A stretch of 64,000 nucleotides of DNA from assembly GCF_002368295.1 (NCBI RefSeq), contig NZ_AP018248.1, forward strand, positions 186,001 to 250,000. The letters run 5' to 3'. Numbering within the stretch: the stretch's first letter is position 1; every line of letters starts with the position of its first letter. This DNA is from Tolypothrix tenuis PCC 7101 (GTDB lineage Bacteria > Cyanobacteriota > Cyanobacteriia > Cyanobacteriales > Nostocaceae). The notes under the pieces are model-generated. The model saw only the letters and a program-made list of their open reading frames with translations, ran no database searches and was not told the origin of the DNA. Shown one piece after another: positions 19,153-28,288 of the stretch. Both the position numbers and the translations under genes were made by a program.

Positions 19153-20877
19153 ATGAGTTTTTACCTGCGGATTCAAACGCTATTTTTAACATTACTTGCT
19201 TTCCTTAGTATCACTTCGATGGCAACTTTTGCACAATCGAGACCCCCATCAGGTGTAACAATTCCTCCCGATACTCCAGGGAAAGTGGAAGAAACTCTAC
19301 CCCAAGCAACGCCGAAGCCTCCTTCTCCTACACCATCTACACCAACTGTCCCGATACTTCCATCATCTCCACAAGAAAATCTACCCGACACAATCTTTCC
19401 TAGTAGTGAGACTTTCTTTGTCAAAGAAATTCAAGTTAAAGGCTATTCTGTTTTAAAGGATGAAATTTTTAAATTAAAACAACCTTTAGAGAATCAAAAA
19501 ATTACATTTGAGCAGTTATTGCAACTGCGATCGCAAATCACTGAACTATATGTTAAAAACGGCTACGTCACTAGTGGCGCATTTATTCCCAACAATCAAA
19601 ATGTCGCTAATGGTGTGGTGCAAATCCAAGTGGTGGAAGGTGAACTAGAGGGAATTGTAATTTCCGGGTTAAAAAGATTACAACTTGCATATGTGCGTTC
19701 CCGGATTCAACGCTTTGCAGGCAAACCCTTGAATCAAAAAAGCCTCGAAACAGCGCTGCAATTATTACAACTTGACCCAGCGATTGCAAGAGTTAATGCT
19801 GAGTTAACCGCAGGTAGCACTTCTGGAAGCAATATTTTACAGGTGAAAATTACTGAATCACCAGCATTCCATGCAGGAGTTATCTTTGCAAATAACCAAT
19901 CAGCTAGCGTTGGTTCAGAACAAGGTAGTGTTTTTATTGCTCACGATAATTTATTAGGGTTTGGAGATCAATTCAGTGCTGAATATGGCATTACTGAAGG
20001 TTTAGATATTTACAATCTCAGTTATTCTATTCCCTTTAACGCCTTAGATGGAAGCATTGGTATTCGCTACAGCAACAGTAGTAGCCGCATTATCGAAAGC
20101 GAATTTCGTGACTTGAATATCAACAGCGAAGGCGAAACTCTTTCTTTTAATGTCCGTCAACCATTAACCTATACCCCGAACAGCGAATTTGCCCTTTCTC
20201 TCGCATTCGATTTACGGCGCAGCCAAACCTTCATACTCAATGATATTCCCTTCTCTTTTACCGAAGGCCCCGAAGATGGGAAATCCAGAGTGACGGTGAT
20301 TCGCTTTTCCCAAGACTGGTTACAACGTAATGCTAATACTGTTTTAGCGGCGCGATCGCAATTTAGTTTTGGGATTGATGCCATAGATGCAACTATCAAC
20401 AATAGCGGTACTGATGGGCTTTTTTTCTCGTGGGTGGGACAATTTCAATGGGTACAACGGCTGTCTCCCCGCATCTTGATGCTGGCCAAAATTAACACTC
20501 AACTTACACCTGATTCTTTACTGACGCTTGAAAAAATTAGCATTGGGGGAGTTGAGACAGTGCGTGGTTATCGTCAAAATCAACTTGTTGCTGACAATGG
20601 TGTAGTTGGGGGGATAGAAGTTCGGATTCCCCTGACATCGAATGTTGAAACCCTACAGGTATTGCCCTTTTTTGATATTGGTACCGTTTGGAACAATCGC
20701 GATCGCAACCCCGATCCACAAACCCTTGCTAGCTTAGGATTAGGGTTACAGTGGCAACCTATTAGTGGTTTTCTATTGCGTGTAGACTATGGTCTACCAT
20801 TGATTGTCACAAGCGATCGCGGTAGTTCGCTACAAGATAATGGCTTTAACTTTTCAGTACGCTATCAGCCATTTTAA
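19153..20877 (+). CDS. FhaC/ShlB-type two-partner secretion transporter (TpsB)
   Basis: 574 aa. A signal peptide ends near ATFAQ. A Pro-rich linker (residues ~30-80, PKPPSPTPSTPTVP) is followed by a POTRA domain (~85-170, FFVKEIQVKGYSVL) and a 16-strand beta-barrel ending in Phe (VRYQPF). The segment containing VRGYRQNQL is the conserved (V)RG(Y/F) loop of the Omp85/TpsB superfamily. It should thread the exoprotein at 14006-16204 across the outer membrane. It is low in Met and Cys, which is common for outer-membrane barrels. Confidence 0.9.
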   Translation: MSFYLRIQTLFLTLLAFLSITSMATFAQSRPPSGVTIPPDTPGKVEETLPQATPKPPSPTPSTPTVPILPSSPQENLPDTIFPSSETFFVKEIQVKGYSVLKDEIFKLKQPLENQKITFEQLLQLRSQITELYVKNGYVTSGAFIPNNQNVANGVVQIQVVEGELEGIVISGLKRLQLAYVRSRIQRFAGKPLNQKSLETALQLLQLDPAIARVNAELTAGSTSGSNILQVKITESPAFHAGVIFANNQSASVGSEQGSVFIAHDNLLGFGDQFSAEYGITEGLDIYNLSYSIPFNALDGSIGIRYSNSSSRIIESEFRDLNINSEGETLSFNVRQPLTYTPNSEFALSLAFDLRRSQTFILNDIPFSFTEGPEDGKSRVTVIRFSQDWLQRNANTVLAARSQFSFGIDAIDATINNSGTDGLFFSWVGQFQWVQRLSPRILMLAKINTQLTPDSLLTLEKISIGGVETVRGYRQNQLVADNGVVGGIEVRIPLTSNVETLQVLPFFDIGTVWNNRDRNPDPQTLASLGLGLQWQPISGFLLRVDYGLPLIVTSDRGSSLQDNGFNFSVRYQPF

Positions 20878-21825
20878 TGCAAGTATGTATGCAAAATTTA
20901 GTTTATAAAACGTATTTGCGTTTTATCAGCAGCATAGCCAATAAATTTTGCATATTCGCTTATATCTCCCGGTTTCTCACTACCGAATCGCACTACGCAT
21001 CACGACTCGTAACAGACAACTTGGGCGTGACATGACCATAATCTCAGCACCTATATTTCTATGCTAGGGAAACCCACGTTTTTAATGTGTGTTTATAGTA
21101 GTTAATTCTCCCTTTCCCAAGGGGGAATTCTATGTAAATTAGTAATCTTCAAATATTGTTTGCATAAAATACTGCTTTTTTATTACAATTTGTAAATTTT
21201 CTAAGAAAAAATGTAATCTTAATTTCTTTTTTATTGTTATTTTTGTGTTTACTAACACTTTTTTTATAGGTAAAGATTATTGTTTCACAAAATAATGAGC
21301 CAACAATAGTATTTTTGTCATAAAACTATAGCAAATTTTTATTTAATTAATTTACTAATTTAAAACAATATTAATTCGCCAAGTTCTTTATTCGCAGGAC
21401 TTTACAGGTTTTAAGTTATAAAAATATTTTCGCATAAATGATTGTAAATCAATATAAAATATTAAAAATACAATTATCGAAAAATTGATTATACCTATTA
21501 GAATAATCATGAAACATTTCTTAATAAAAAATGCCAGCGAAGCATTATAAAAATAATTTGTAAGGGTTGAGAGGGAAAATCAAGTAAATAAAGACTCTAA
21601 TTTTTTAGGTCTAAATACTTGACTTAAATAACTGAAAATCTTTCTAGAAAAAATGAAAGTATTTTCAGCCTTGACGCTAAAATCTATGTTTCAATCAAAA
21701 CAAATTTGACTTTTTTTGAAACATGATGAAGCAGTCATAAAACAATAAAAGCTGAATGCTTCATTTTTCACTTAACCCCTCATCAATTAATTACTCAATT
21801 AATCAAAATTTAGGAGAATCACACT
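20878..21825 (+). promoter_or_regulatory. Long upstream region of the cpcB3 transcript
   Basis: 948 bp of strongly AT-rich DNA with no gene. The last 220 bp contain three TTGAC boxes (about 21622, 21671 and 21708) that could be -35 elements, but I cannot assign a -10 reliably. A hairpin at 21726-21733/21757-21764 (ATGAAGCA/TGCTTCAT) lies 62 bp before the start codon, probably in the 5' untranslated leader. A good ribosome-binding site (AGGAG) precedes ATG 21826. Confidence 0.45.
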
Positions 21826-22347
21826 ATGGTGCAAGATGCATTTTCCAAGGTTGTTTCCCAAGCTGATGCAAGAGGCGAATATCTAAGTGATGGTCAGTTA
21901 GATGCTCTCATCAACTTAGTTAAAGAAGGTAACAAGCGCGTTGACGTTGTTAACCGGATTTCTAGCAATGCATCTTCCATTGTTGCTAACGCAGCTCGTT
22001 CATTGTTCGCTGAACAACCTCAACTAATTGCGCCTGGTGGAAATGCTTATACTAACCGTCGTGCAGCAGCTTGTGTACGGGATTTGGAAATCATCCTTCG
22101 CTACGTTACCTATGCGATTTTTGCTGGCGATGCTAGCGTTCTAGATGATCGCGCGCTGAATGGCTTGCGGGAAACCTATTTGGCATTGGGTACTCCTGGT
22201 GCTTCTGTTGCGGTTGGTATTCAAAAACTTAAAGAATCTTCAATCGCTATTGCTAACGATCCCAATGGTATTACCCGTGGTGATTGCAGCAGCTTGATTG
22301 CAGAAGTTTCTGGTTATTTCGATCGCGCAGCAGCAGCAGTTGCCTAA
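21826..22347 (+). CDS. cpcB3: Phycocyanin beta subunit, sulfur-depleted Cpc3 type
   Basis: 173 aa. Clear CpcB: residues PQLIAPGGNAYTNRRAAACV include the methylatable Asn73 and bilin Cys83, and the second bilin Cys154 lies in GITRGDCSSL. Apart from the initiator, Met is absent. The usual non-bilin Cys (in DDRCLNG of ordinary CpcB) is Ala here (DDRALNG), and usual Met positions near Cys83 are Ala and Leu. This pattern matches the sulfur-limitation phycocyanin (cpc3) known from Calothrix PCC 7601. It forms alpha-beta hexamers in phycobilisome rods and harvests light for photosystem II. It leads the cpcBAHID set. Confidence 0.97.
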   Translation: MVQDAFSKVVSQADARGEYLSDGQLDALINLVKEGNKRVDVVNRISSNASSIVANAARSLFAEQPQLIAPGGNAYTNRRAAACVRDLEIILRYVTYAIFAGDASVLDDRALNGLRETYLALGTPGASVAVGIQKLKESSIAIANDPNGITRGDCSSLIAEVSGYFDRAAAAVA

Positions 22348-22467
22348 ACATCAAAACACTTTCTATTAGGCCTCTTGCATAAAAGCAAAATTGATTTGAA
22401 ACAGCAATTTTTGCAAGAAGTCTATTCAACAAATTTTTTGTAAAAGCAATTAGGAGAAGTTCTTCCA

Positions 22468-22959
22468 ATGACTAAAACACCATTAACTGAAGCAGTTGTA
22501 GCTGCTGATTCCCAAGGCCGTTTCTTAAGCAGCACCGAACTCCAAGTTGCATTTGGTCGTTTCCGCCAAGCAGGTTCTAGCTTAGAAGCCGCAAAAGCAC
22601 TATCCAAAAAAGCTTCTAGCCTTGCAGAAGCTGCTGCTAATGCTGTGTACCAAAAATTCCCCTACACCACCACCACATCTGGCCCTAACTACGCTTCTAC
22701 CCAAACCGGAAAAGATAAGTGCGTGCGTGATATCGGCTATTACCTGCGGATTGTTACTTACGGTTTAGTTGTTGGTGGTACAGGCCCAATCGATGATTAT
22801 TTGATTGGTGGTTTGGCTGAAATCAACCGTACCTTTGAATTATCTCCTAGCTGGTACATTGAAGCTCTCAAATATATCAAAGCTAATCATGGTTTAAGCG
22901 GCGACCCTGCTGTTGAAGCTAACTCCTACATTGATTACATCATCAATGCTCTGAGCTAA
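22468..22959 (+). CDS. cpcA3: Phycocyanin alpha subunit, sulfur-depleted Cpc3 type
   Basis: 163 aa. CpcA is recognised from KTPLTEAVVAADSQGRFLS at the N-terminus and the single bilin-attachment Cys85 in KDKCVRDIGYYLR. No other Cys and no internal Met is present, whereas ordinary CpcA proteins usually carry several Met. It pairs with CpcB3, 120 bp upstream. A ribosome-binding site (AGGAG) lies 10 nt before ATG. The lyase genes cpcE/cpcF are not in this window, so chromophorylation must use enzymes encoded elsewhere. Confidence 0.97.
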   Translation: MTKTPLTEAVVAADSQGRFLSSTELQVAFGRFRQAGSSLEAAKALSKKASSLAEAAANAVYQKFPYTTTTSGPNYASTQTGKDKCVRDIGYYLRIVTYGLVVGGTGPIDDYLIGGLAEINRTFELSPSWYIEALKYIKANHGLSGDPAVEANSYIDYIINALS

Positions 22960-23489
22960 GTTGGCTCAATTTAAGTACAGCAGCAAATGGTCGGTTGATA
23001 AATCAGATCAATTCGCAGCTATTGGTTCTTAAAAGCTTTTCAGTTTTGTGAAACACGGGTATGAAAATCCTTTGGTAATTATGCAATACAAATGAATAGT
23101 TTTACCAAATGATTTTTGGCAGTCATTAATCCTGTTACACAACAACTGAATATCAAGTTTGCAGCCGTAAAAAGTTGCAAATTGCAAAAGCGTCAAGCAT
23201 TTGTGTAGTAAGCTGAGAAATTTATAAACACAGATTTCATTATGTATTAGCAGTCAAATACAGCTGACTCCAATACTTGTGTTGTCTGGGTAGATAAATT
23301 CTCATCTTATTACGCAAGGCTTTTTCTTAATTGTGAAAAAAAATTTATTAACAAATTTTGTAAATGAGGACTTTAGTCCTTTATTTTAAAGCACTAAAGT
23401 GCTGATTACGAAGTTGACCATTTTTTAGCTGTAACTTAAAAAATTTTTACCGAGTTTAACGGGTTAGAAAATAAGGAACAGATAAGATT
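22960..23489 (+). promoter_or_regulatory. cpcA3-cpcH3 intergenic region
   Basis: 530 bp without a gene, long for an operon interior. Two small palindromes of a common Nostocales type lie at 23367-23380 (AGGACTTTAGTCCT) and 23390-23403 (AGCACTAAAGTGCT) and may attenuate transcription after the abundant subunits. A candidate operator, TACCGAGTTTA, lies at 23448-23458, 31 bp before cpcH3, so the linkers may also have their own promoter. Confidence 0.45.
23448..23458 (+). promoter_or_regulatory. Candidate island motif, site 1 (TACCGAGTTTA)
   Basis: One base shorter than the 12-bp motif TACCGNAGTTTA found in front of other genes in this island. It lies directly upstream of the cpcH3 ribosome-binding site. 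Confidence 0.3.
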
Positions 23490-24305
23490 ATGGCACCGTT
23501 AACAGAAGCAAGCAGATTGGGAATTCGTCCGTTTGCAGATAGTGACAAAGTAGAATTGCGGTTTGTCAAAACCGCAGAAGAAGTACGGTCAGTTATTTGG
23601 TCTGCATATCGCCAAGTTTTAGGTAATGAGCATCTGTTTGAAAGTGAACGGCTATCTAGTGCAGAATCACTTTTGCAACAGGCGCAGATTTCTGTGCGGG
23701 ATTTTGTGAGAGCGATCGCACAATCCGAACTGTATCGCCAGAAATTCTTCTATTCCAACTCGCAAGTGCGCTTCATTGAACTGAATTATAAGCATTTGCT
23801 TGGTCGTGCGCCTTACGATGAATCAGAAATTGCTTACCACGTTGATATCTATACTTCTCAAGGTTACGAAGCCGAGATTAACTCCTACATTGATTCTGTA
23901 GAGTATCAACAAAACTTTGGTGATTCTATAGTGCCGTACTATCGGGGTTATCAAACTACAGTAGGACAAAAAACTGCTGGCTTTCCCCGTTTCTTTCAGT
24001 TGTATCGAGGCTATGCAAATAGCGATCGCGCCCAAAACAAATCCAAAGGGCAATTAACCTGGGATTTAGCAAAAAATTTAGTATCCCCCATCTATCCTGC
24101 TGATGCTGGCTCTTTAACTGGCGTATCAACAGGAAATCGTGGTGGTAATACCTATCGGATTCGTACTACACAAGCTGCTTCTCCCAACTCACCACGCATT
24201 CGCCAAAGCATTACCGAAGTAGTTGTCCCATTCGATCAGTTATCGAATCGTTTACAACAACTCAATCGCCAAGGGCGCAAGGTAATTAGCATAGCTCTTT
24301 CTTAG
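23490..24305 (+). CDS. cpcH3: Phycocyanin-associated rod linker, Met/Cys-free
   Basis: 271 aa. An N-terminal phycobilisome linker domain (residues ~20-155) shows YRQVLGNEH, SELYRQKFFYSNSQVRF, KHLLGRAPYDESEI and FQLYRGYANSDRA. A C-terminal CpcD-like domain (~215-270) ends in LNRQGRKVISI. Apart from the initiator there is neither Met nor Cys. It joins phycocyanin hexamers within rods and tunes their absorption. H3/I3 naming follows the Calothrix cpc3 operon order; which linker is H and which is I is taken from position. Confidence 0.93.
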   Translation: MAPLTEASRLGIRPFADSDKVELRFVKTAEEVRSVIWSAYRQVLGNEHLFESERLSSAESLLQQAQISVRDFVRAIAQSELYRQKFFYSNSQVRFIELNYKHLLGRAPYDESEIAYHVDIYTSQGYEAEINSYIDSVEYQQNFGDSIVPYYRGYQTTVGQKTAGFPRFFQLYRGYANSDRAQNKSKGQLTWDLAKNLVSPIYPADAGSLTGVSTGNRGGNTYRIRTTQAASPNSPRIRQSITEVVVPFDQLSNRLQQLNRQGRKVISIALS

Positions 24306-24320
24306 TTCTGAGTGCGTAGA

Positions 24321-24768
24321 GGGTTTAGCATTGCTCATTGGTATCAACTTAACACCAAACCCTCTTTGTACAAAGGTTTTGCCCTCACCCCCAGCCCCTC
24401 TCCCTCAGCTATCCATTACCCGGATCTTTCTCAACATTTACGAGAGTATTCACTCACGCTTTTTATAACCCTGATTCCTTCGTCATCAATTCTCAATAAA
24501 AACCTAATTTTAGCGAGAAGACTAAGAGTTAATCTGTCAAGTATGTTTGACACCTCAGTGTTCAAGATGCCCACAAAATAAGCGTTTCAAGATTGTAAAG
24601 AAAGATGTGACTAATGGATAGCTCCCTCAGGGAGAGGGGAGCAAGAGATTCAATTCCCCTTCTCCCTCAGGGAGAAGGGGTTAGGGGATGAGGGCGCGAG
24701 GTATTTGTACAACGCCCGCCCTATATAGCTTTTAGCTTAAGTTGACACCAATGAGCATTGCTAAACCC
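24321..24768. mobile_element. MITE-like repeat, copy 2, carrying a nested insertion
   Basis: Same family as 16308-16498. The ends are nearly perfect 32-bp inverted repeats from GGGTTTAGCA (24321) to CTAAACCC (24768), including the shared CATTGGTATCAACTTAA/TTAAGTTGACACCAATG termini. The internal pyrimidine-rich block is split at 24400-24408 by a second element. The repeat fills most of the cpcH3-cpcI3 gap. A frame at 24312-24581 is inside this repeat and is not a gene. Confidence 0.75.
24409..24621. mobile_element. Nested 213-bp non-autonomous insertion element
   Basis: Starts CTATCCATTA and ends TAATGGATAG, a perfect 10-bp terminal inverted repeat. The match continues imperfectly to about 23 bp (ATCTTTCT on one side, its complement AGAAAGAT on the other). 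It is flanked by a perfect 9-bp direct repeat CTCCCTCAG (24400-24408 and 24622-24630), which occurs once at the corresponding point in copy 1. It encodes no transposase, so it is a MITE mobilised in trans, probably by a DDE-type insertion sequence. Confidence 0.85.
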
Positions 24769-24988
24769 CTAAAAAAATCTTTTTGTGTCAGAATTTTCGT
24801 GAATTAACTACTGAGTTATGAGCAAGATTTCAAACTTGGAAATGTTTTTCTTTTGGTAGGCGTTATTTAAACTCACTTACTAATCATAAGAAACCATAAC
24901 CAAAGTCTGAAAATTTTTCTTTTTTAACTCAGCACTCAGAAATCAGCACTATTTTCAACTCAAAACCCTTCGTTAAGGAGACTTTTAG

Positions 24989-25855
24989 ATGCCAATTACA
25001 ACAGCTGCATCCAGACTTGGAACTTCTGCATTTAGTAACGCTGCTCCTATTGAATTACGTTCCAATGCCAACAAAGCAGAAATTGCACAGGTGATTGCGG
25101 CTATTTATCGTCAGGTTTTAGGTAACGATTATGTGTTGCAATCTGAACGTTTGAAGGGTTTAGAATCACTACTGACTAACGGGAATATTACAGTTCAAGA
25201 ATTTGTTAGGCAGTTAGCTAAATCAAATCTATACAAATCCAAGTTTTTTTCTAATAACTTTCATAGCCGTGTGACAGAGCTAAATTTCAAACATTTGCTT
25301 GGTCGCGCTCCCTATGATGAATCTGAGATTATCTATCATCTAGATTTATATCAAACCAAAGGCTATGAAGCTGACATTGATTCCTACATCGATTCAGCAG
25401 AGTACCAGACAAATTTTGGCGAAAACATTGTGCCCTATTATCGGGGATTTAACAATCAACTAGGGCAAAAAACAGTAGGCTTTACCCGAATTTTTCAACT
25501 ATATCGCGGTTACGCAACAAGCGATCGCTCTCAAATCCCTGGAGCATCAGCTCGTTTAGCTAGCGAATTAGCCAGAAATAGCGCATCAACGGTTATTGCT
25601 CCTGCTGGTAGTAACAATGGTTTTGCTTATCGTGCTTCTGTCAAAGGACAAACCCCCAGCACAGCATTTCAAGGTTCGCAAGCTTTCGGTTCAGGAAGGC
25701 TGTATCGCGTTGAAGTAGCAGCTATTTCTCAACCTGGTTATCCCAAAGTTCGCCGCATCAACAAAGCCGTAGTTATCCCCTACGAAGAACTATCCAATTA
25801 TTTCCAACAAGTTCAACGTCGCAATGGCAAAATTGCCAGCGTTACACCGCTTTAG
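24989..25855 (+). CDS. cpcI3: Phycocyanin-associated rod linker, Met/Cys-free
   Basis: 288 aa, paralogous to the linker at 23490. The linker domain (residues ~20-155) shows YRQVLGNDYVLQSERL, KHLLGRAPYDESEI and FQLYRGYATSDRS. The C-terminal CpcD-like domain (~230-288) starts near GRLYRVEV and ends NGKIASVTPL. It has no Met beyond the initiator and no Cys. The start is supported by AAGGAG upstream. The preceding gap carries the nested insertion at 24321-24768. Confidence 0.93.
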   Translation: MPITTAASRLGTSAFSNAAPIELRSNANKAEIAQVIAAIYRQVLGNDYVLQSERLKGLESLLTNGNITVQEFVRQLAKSNLYKSKFFSNNFHSRVTELNFKHLLGRAPYDESEIIYHLDLYQTKGYEADIDSYIDSAEYQTNFGENIVPYYRGFNNQLGQKTVGFTRIFQLYRGYATSDRSQIPGASARLASELARNSASTVIAPAGSNNGFAYRASVKGQTPSTAFQGSQAFGSGRLYRVEVAAISQPGYPKVRRINKAVVIPYEELSNYFQQVQRRNGKIASVTPL

Positions 25856-26011
25856 GGGTTGGGGGCTGTGAAAAAAGCAGGGGGCAGGGAGCAGGGAGCA
25901 AGGGAGAAATAACAAACACCCAAAACCTAACACCAAACCCCAATTACCCATGCCCAATGCCCATTGCCCCATGCCCCTTTGAATATTGTTCTTGATTGTT
26001 AGGATGTCAAC
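25856..26011. repeat. Low-complexity intergenic spacer
   Basis: GC-richer simple-sequence DNA (GCAGGGAGCAGGGAGCAAGG, then CCCATGCCCAATGCCCATTG) of the kind scattered between Nostocales genes. It separates cpcI3 from cpcD3. No gene is seen. Confidence 0.6.
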
Positions 26012-26224
26012 ATGGTTTATCAAAGTCGGAGTTTTCAAGTAGAAGTTTCAGGATTGCATCAAAATGAGGTGACAAATCAAAACAATTACCCGATTCGTGC
26101 TAGCGGTAGTGTGTTTATTACCGTACCTTTTAGCAGGTTTAATGAAGAACTTCAGCGGATTAATCGCTTGGGTGGCAAAATTGTCAATATTCAACCTTTA
26201 AATCTGCAAATAGGCGAAAATTAG
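26012..26224 (+). CDS. cpcD3: Phycobilisome small rod-capping linker CpcD, Met/Cys-free
   Basis: 70 aa, the usual size for the ~8-kDa CpcD linker that caps the distal end of phycocyanin rods. The CpcD fold signature is seen in SVFITVPFSRFNEELQRINR and GGKIVNIQPL. It lacks Met beyond the initiator and lacks Cys. It is the last gene of the cpc3 set. Confidence 0.93.
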   Translation: MVYQSRSFQVEVSGLHQNEVTNQNNYPIRASGSVFITVPFSRFNEELQRINRLGGKIVNIQPLNLQIGEN

Positions 26225-26396
26225 TGTTCTCTGTTTCCCAATGAGAGGCTATGCTTTGTCTCTCAAAGGGGAATTGCAAATAAAAAAATAATCAATCGCT
26301 TTGGTGGGCATGGTGACGTATTAGGCAATTTTGAGCCATTTTGCTCTGCCAAAGCGATTAACTAGTTAACAATTAATTGCGATCGCCACTGGTAGT

Positions 26397-27347
26397 TTAA
26401 TACCCAGCATTTTTATCGACTACATTACGCAGGGGTTGACCGTTGTAATATCGTGTAAAATTATCGATAAAAAGTGCGATCGCCCGCTCTCTAGTTTTGG
26501 GAGAATGACCAGAACAATGAGGAGTAATAAAGATATTTGGTTGCGTCCATAACTGACTTTCTGGTGGTAGTGGTTCTGTAAAGACTGTATCCAAAGCTGC
26601 ACCAGCAATTTGACCAGTTTGTAAAGCTTTAATCAGTGCAGGTTCATCAACAATTGCACCACGAGCAATATTAATTAAATAAGCATCGGGACGCATAAGG
26701 CTAAATACTTCCTCATCAATCATCCCCTTAGTTTCGTTAGTTAAAGGTGTGGCAATAACTACATAATGCGCTTCACTTAATAGTGGTTTCCATTCATTTG
26801 CACCCACTATTTTATCGAAGTTTGGTAATGGTTGCGGATTACGGCGACTACCATAAATATTTAAACCAAAAGCTTGAGCGCGTTTAGCAATTTCTTGCCC
26901 AATTCCACCTGCACCAATAATTAATAATGTTTTATCGAGCAGTTCTTCATTTCTAAAGCCTCGTTGCCAACTTTTTTGTGCTTGTAGTTCACGCAATTTA
27001 GTAAAATTCTTCGCGTAAGACAAAATATAAGCAATCACAAATTCCGCCATCGGAATAGCATGAAGCCCCGCACCATTGGTTAGCAATATTTCTCTGGCTA
27101 AATATTGTGGTGTGAGAATATTATTTACACCTGCATTTGTTGCTTGATGCCAACGCAATTTAGGTGCTGCATCCAGAACTTTTTGCAAAGTTGTTGGTTT
27201 TATATAATAAAGCCAACTAAAATAAACCTCAGCATCTGTAGCATCACCATCAATATTGCCATCCACATCAGCCCGCACAAATGTTATATCGCTAGGTAGA
27301 TGCGGTTTAATCTCATCAGCAACTTCTATAGGAAGAATGAGCTTCAT
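26397..27347 (-). CDS. D-2-hydroxyacid dehydrogenase (NAD-binding)
   Basis: 316 aa. The Rossmann motif GAGGIGQEIAKRAQAFG lies at ~145-162. Catalytic residues are Arg in NIARGAIVDE (~228), Glu in FTEPLPPES (~257) and His in ITPHCSGHSP (~275). The family reduces 2-keto acids or oxidises D-2-hydroxyacids in the cytoplasm; the substrate is unknown. It is transcribed convergently with the cpc3 genes and divergently from the NIF3-like gene. Confidence 0.85.
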   Translation of the reverse strand: MKLILPIEVADEIKPHLPSDITFVRADVDGNIDGDATDAEVYFSWLYYIKPTTLQKVLDAAPKLRWHQATNAGVNNILTPQYLAREILLTNGAGLHAIPMAEFVIAYILSYAKNFTKLRELQAQKSWQRGFRNEELLDKTLLIIGAGGIGQEIAKRAQAFGLNIYGSRRNPQPLPNFDKIVGANEWKPLLSEAHYVVIATPLTNETKGMIDEEVFSLMRPDAYLINIARGAIVDEPALIKALQTGQIAGAALDTVFTEPLPPESQLWTQPNIFITPHCSGHSPKTRERAIALFIDNFTRYYNGQPLRNVVDKNAGY

Positions 27348-27436
27348 TATCGCTTACTCCATTTATATTTGATTCAAATCTACTTATAAATTTTGATTTT
27401 TTATTGCTGTTATTAATAATTATAGTTTCTTAAATT

Positions 27437-28168
27437 ATGTTTAAATATCATCTAATTTATCTAATAAATATAGTAGACTTTCTAAATAAATTCTTCAATG
27501 TTGAGCAATTTCCTACTAGCGAGAGAGGCGGTACATATTTACCATCATCAAATCCTGTAGAACGTTTAGGGTTAGCACTGGAAGCTGAAACAAGATTATA
27601 TGAATGGGTCAGCTATAAACGTTTAGATGCATTATTCTTACATCGTCCTTGGAACTTAGAATTAGAGAAGCTTCCGCCAGAATTGGGAATAATTTCCTAT
27701 CATCTCCCATTCGATGAGTGCTTAACTGTAGGTTTCAATCCTCGTTTAGCTCAAGTTTTGCAAATGTCTAATTTAGAAGTATTAGGCGAAAAAGAAAATA
27801 GAGCAATTGGCATGATTGGCAACATACAGACTCAATCTTTCGTCGAGTTATGTAGTCTTATCACACAAATGTTTGGCAACCCCAAACAAATATTACCAGC
27901 AGTTAACGATGATGTAAAACGCATTGCTGTTGTTGGTGCAATGACAGATTTATTAGTACGCGAAGCAGCAAAACGTGGTGTTGATGTTTATATTACAGGA
28001 CAATTTCGCCAACCAGCGAAAGCTGCAATACAAGAAACTAAAATAGGCGTTATTACAGTTGGTCATCATCGTAGCGAATTATGGGGTTTACGTTCATTAT
28101 CAGAAGTACTACAAGAACGCTGGCCTAGATTAGAAGTATTTATCTATAATGACTCTGAATCTACTTAG
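27437..28168 (+). CDS. NIF3-like dinuclear metal-centre protein
   Basis: 243 aa. NIF3/YbgI family features are ISYHLPFDECLTVGFNPRL, the glycine-rich RIAVVGAMTDLLVREAAKRG, and the C-terminal ITVGHHRSELWGLRSLSEVL, which supplies metal-binding His residues. Family members form toroidal hexamers with a dimetal site; their physiological role is unsettled. It shares a short divergent promoter region with the dehydrogenase gene on the other strand. Confidence 0.75.
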   Translation: MFKYHLIYLINIVDFLNKFFNVEQFPTSERGGTYLPSSNPVERLGLALEAETRLYEWVSYKRLDALFLHRPWNLELEKLPPELGIISYHLPFDECLTVGFNPRLAQVLQMSNLEVLGEKENRAIGMIGNIQTQSFVELCSLITQMFGNPKQILPAVNDDVKRIAVVGAMTDLLVREAAKRGVDVYITGQFRQPAKAAIQETKIGVITVGHHRSELWGLRSLSEVLQERWPRLEVFIYNDSEST

Positions 28169-28190
28169 ATTGATTATCTTCCAAGAGTTC

Positions 28191-28223
28191 GCGTAGGATG
28201 CGTTAGCGATAGCGTAACGCATC
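28191..28223. repeat. Solitary REP-like palindrome
   Basis: GATGCGTTA...TAACGCATC with a short loop, the same sequence family as the two REP copies flanking the RAYT transposase at 57152-57682. It is located just after the NIF3-like gene. Confidence 0.65.
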
Positions 28224-28288
28224 AGCTAAAATTTTTTCAGAAATCAAATCAGATTCCTATATGATGACACTTAATCTACTTAAATTCA

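Noticed and set aside
14006..20877. Sulfur-sparing selection on the TpsA/TpsB proteins
   Set aside because: Both are Met/Cys-poor, but beta-helix exoproteins and outer-membrane barrels are commonly so, and there is no position-specific replacement evidence as in the SLH porin.
24312..24581. 89-codon protein-coding frame between the rod linkers
   Set aside because: It is made of two nested repeat elements and crosses their junction.
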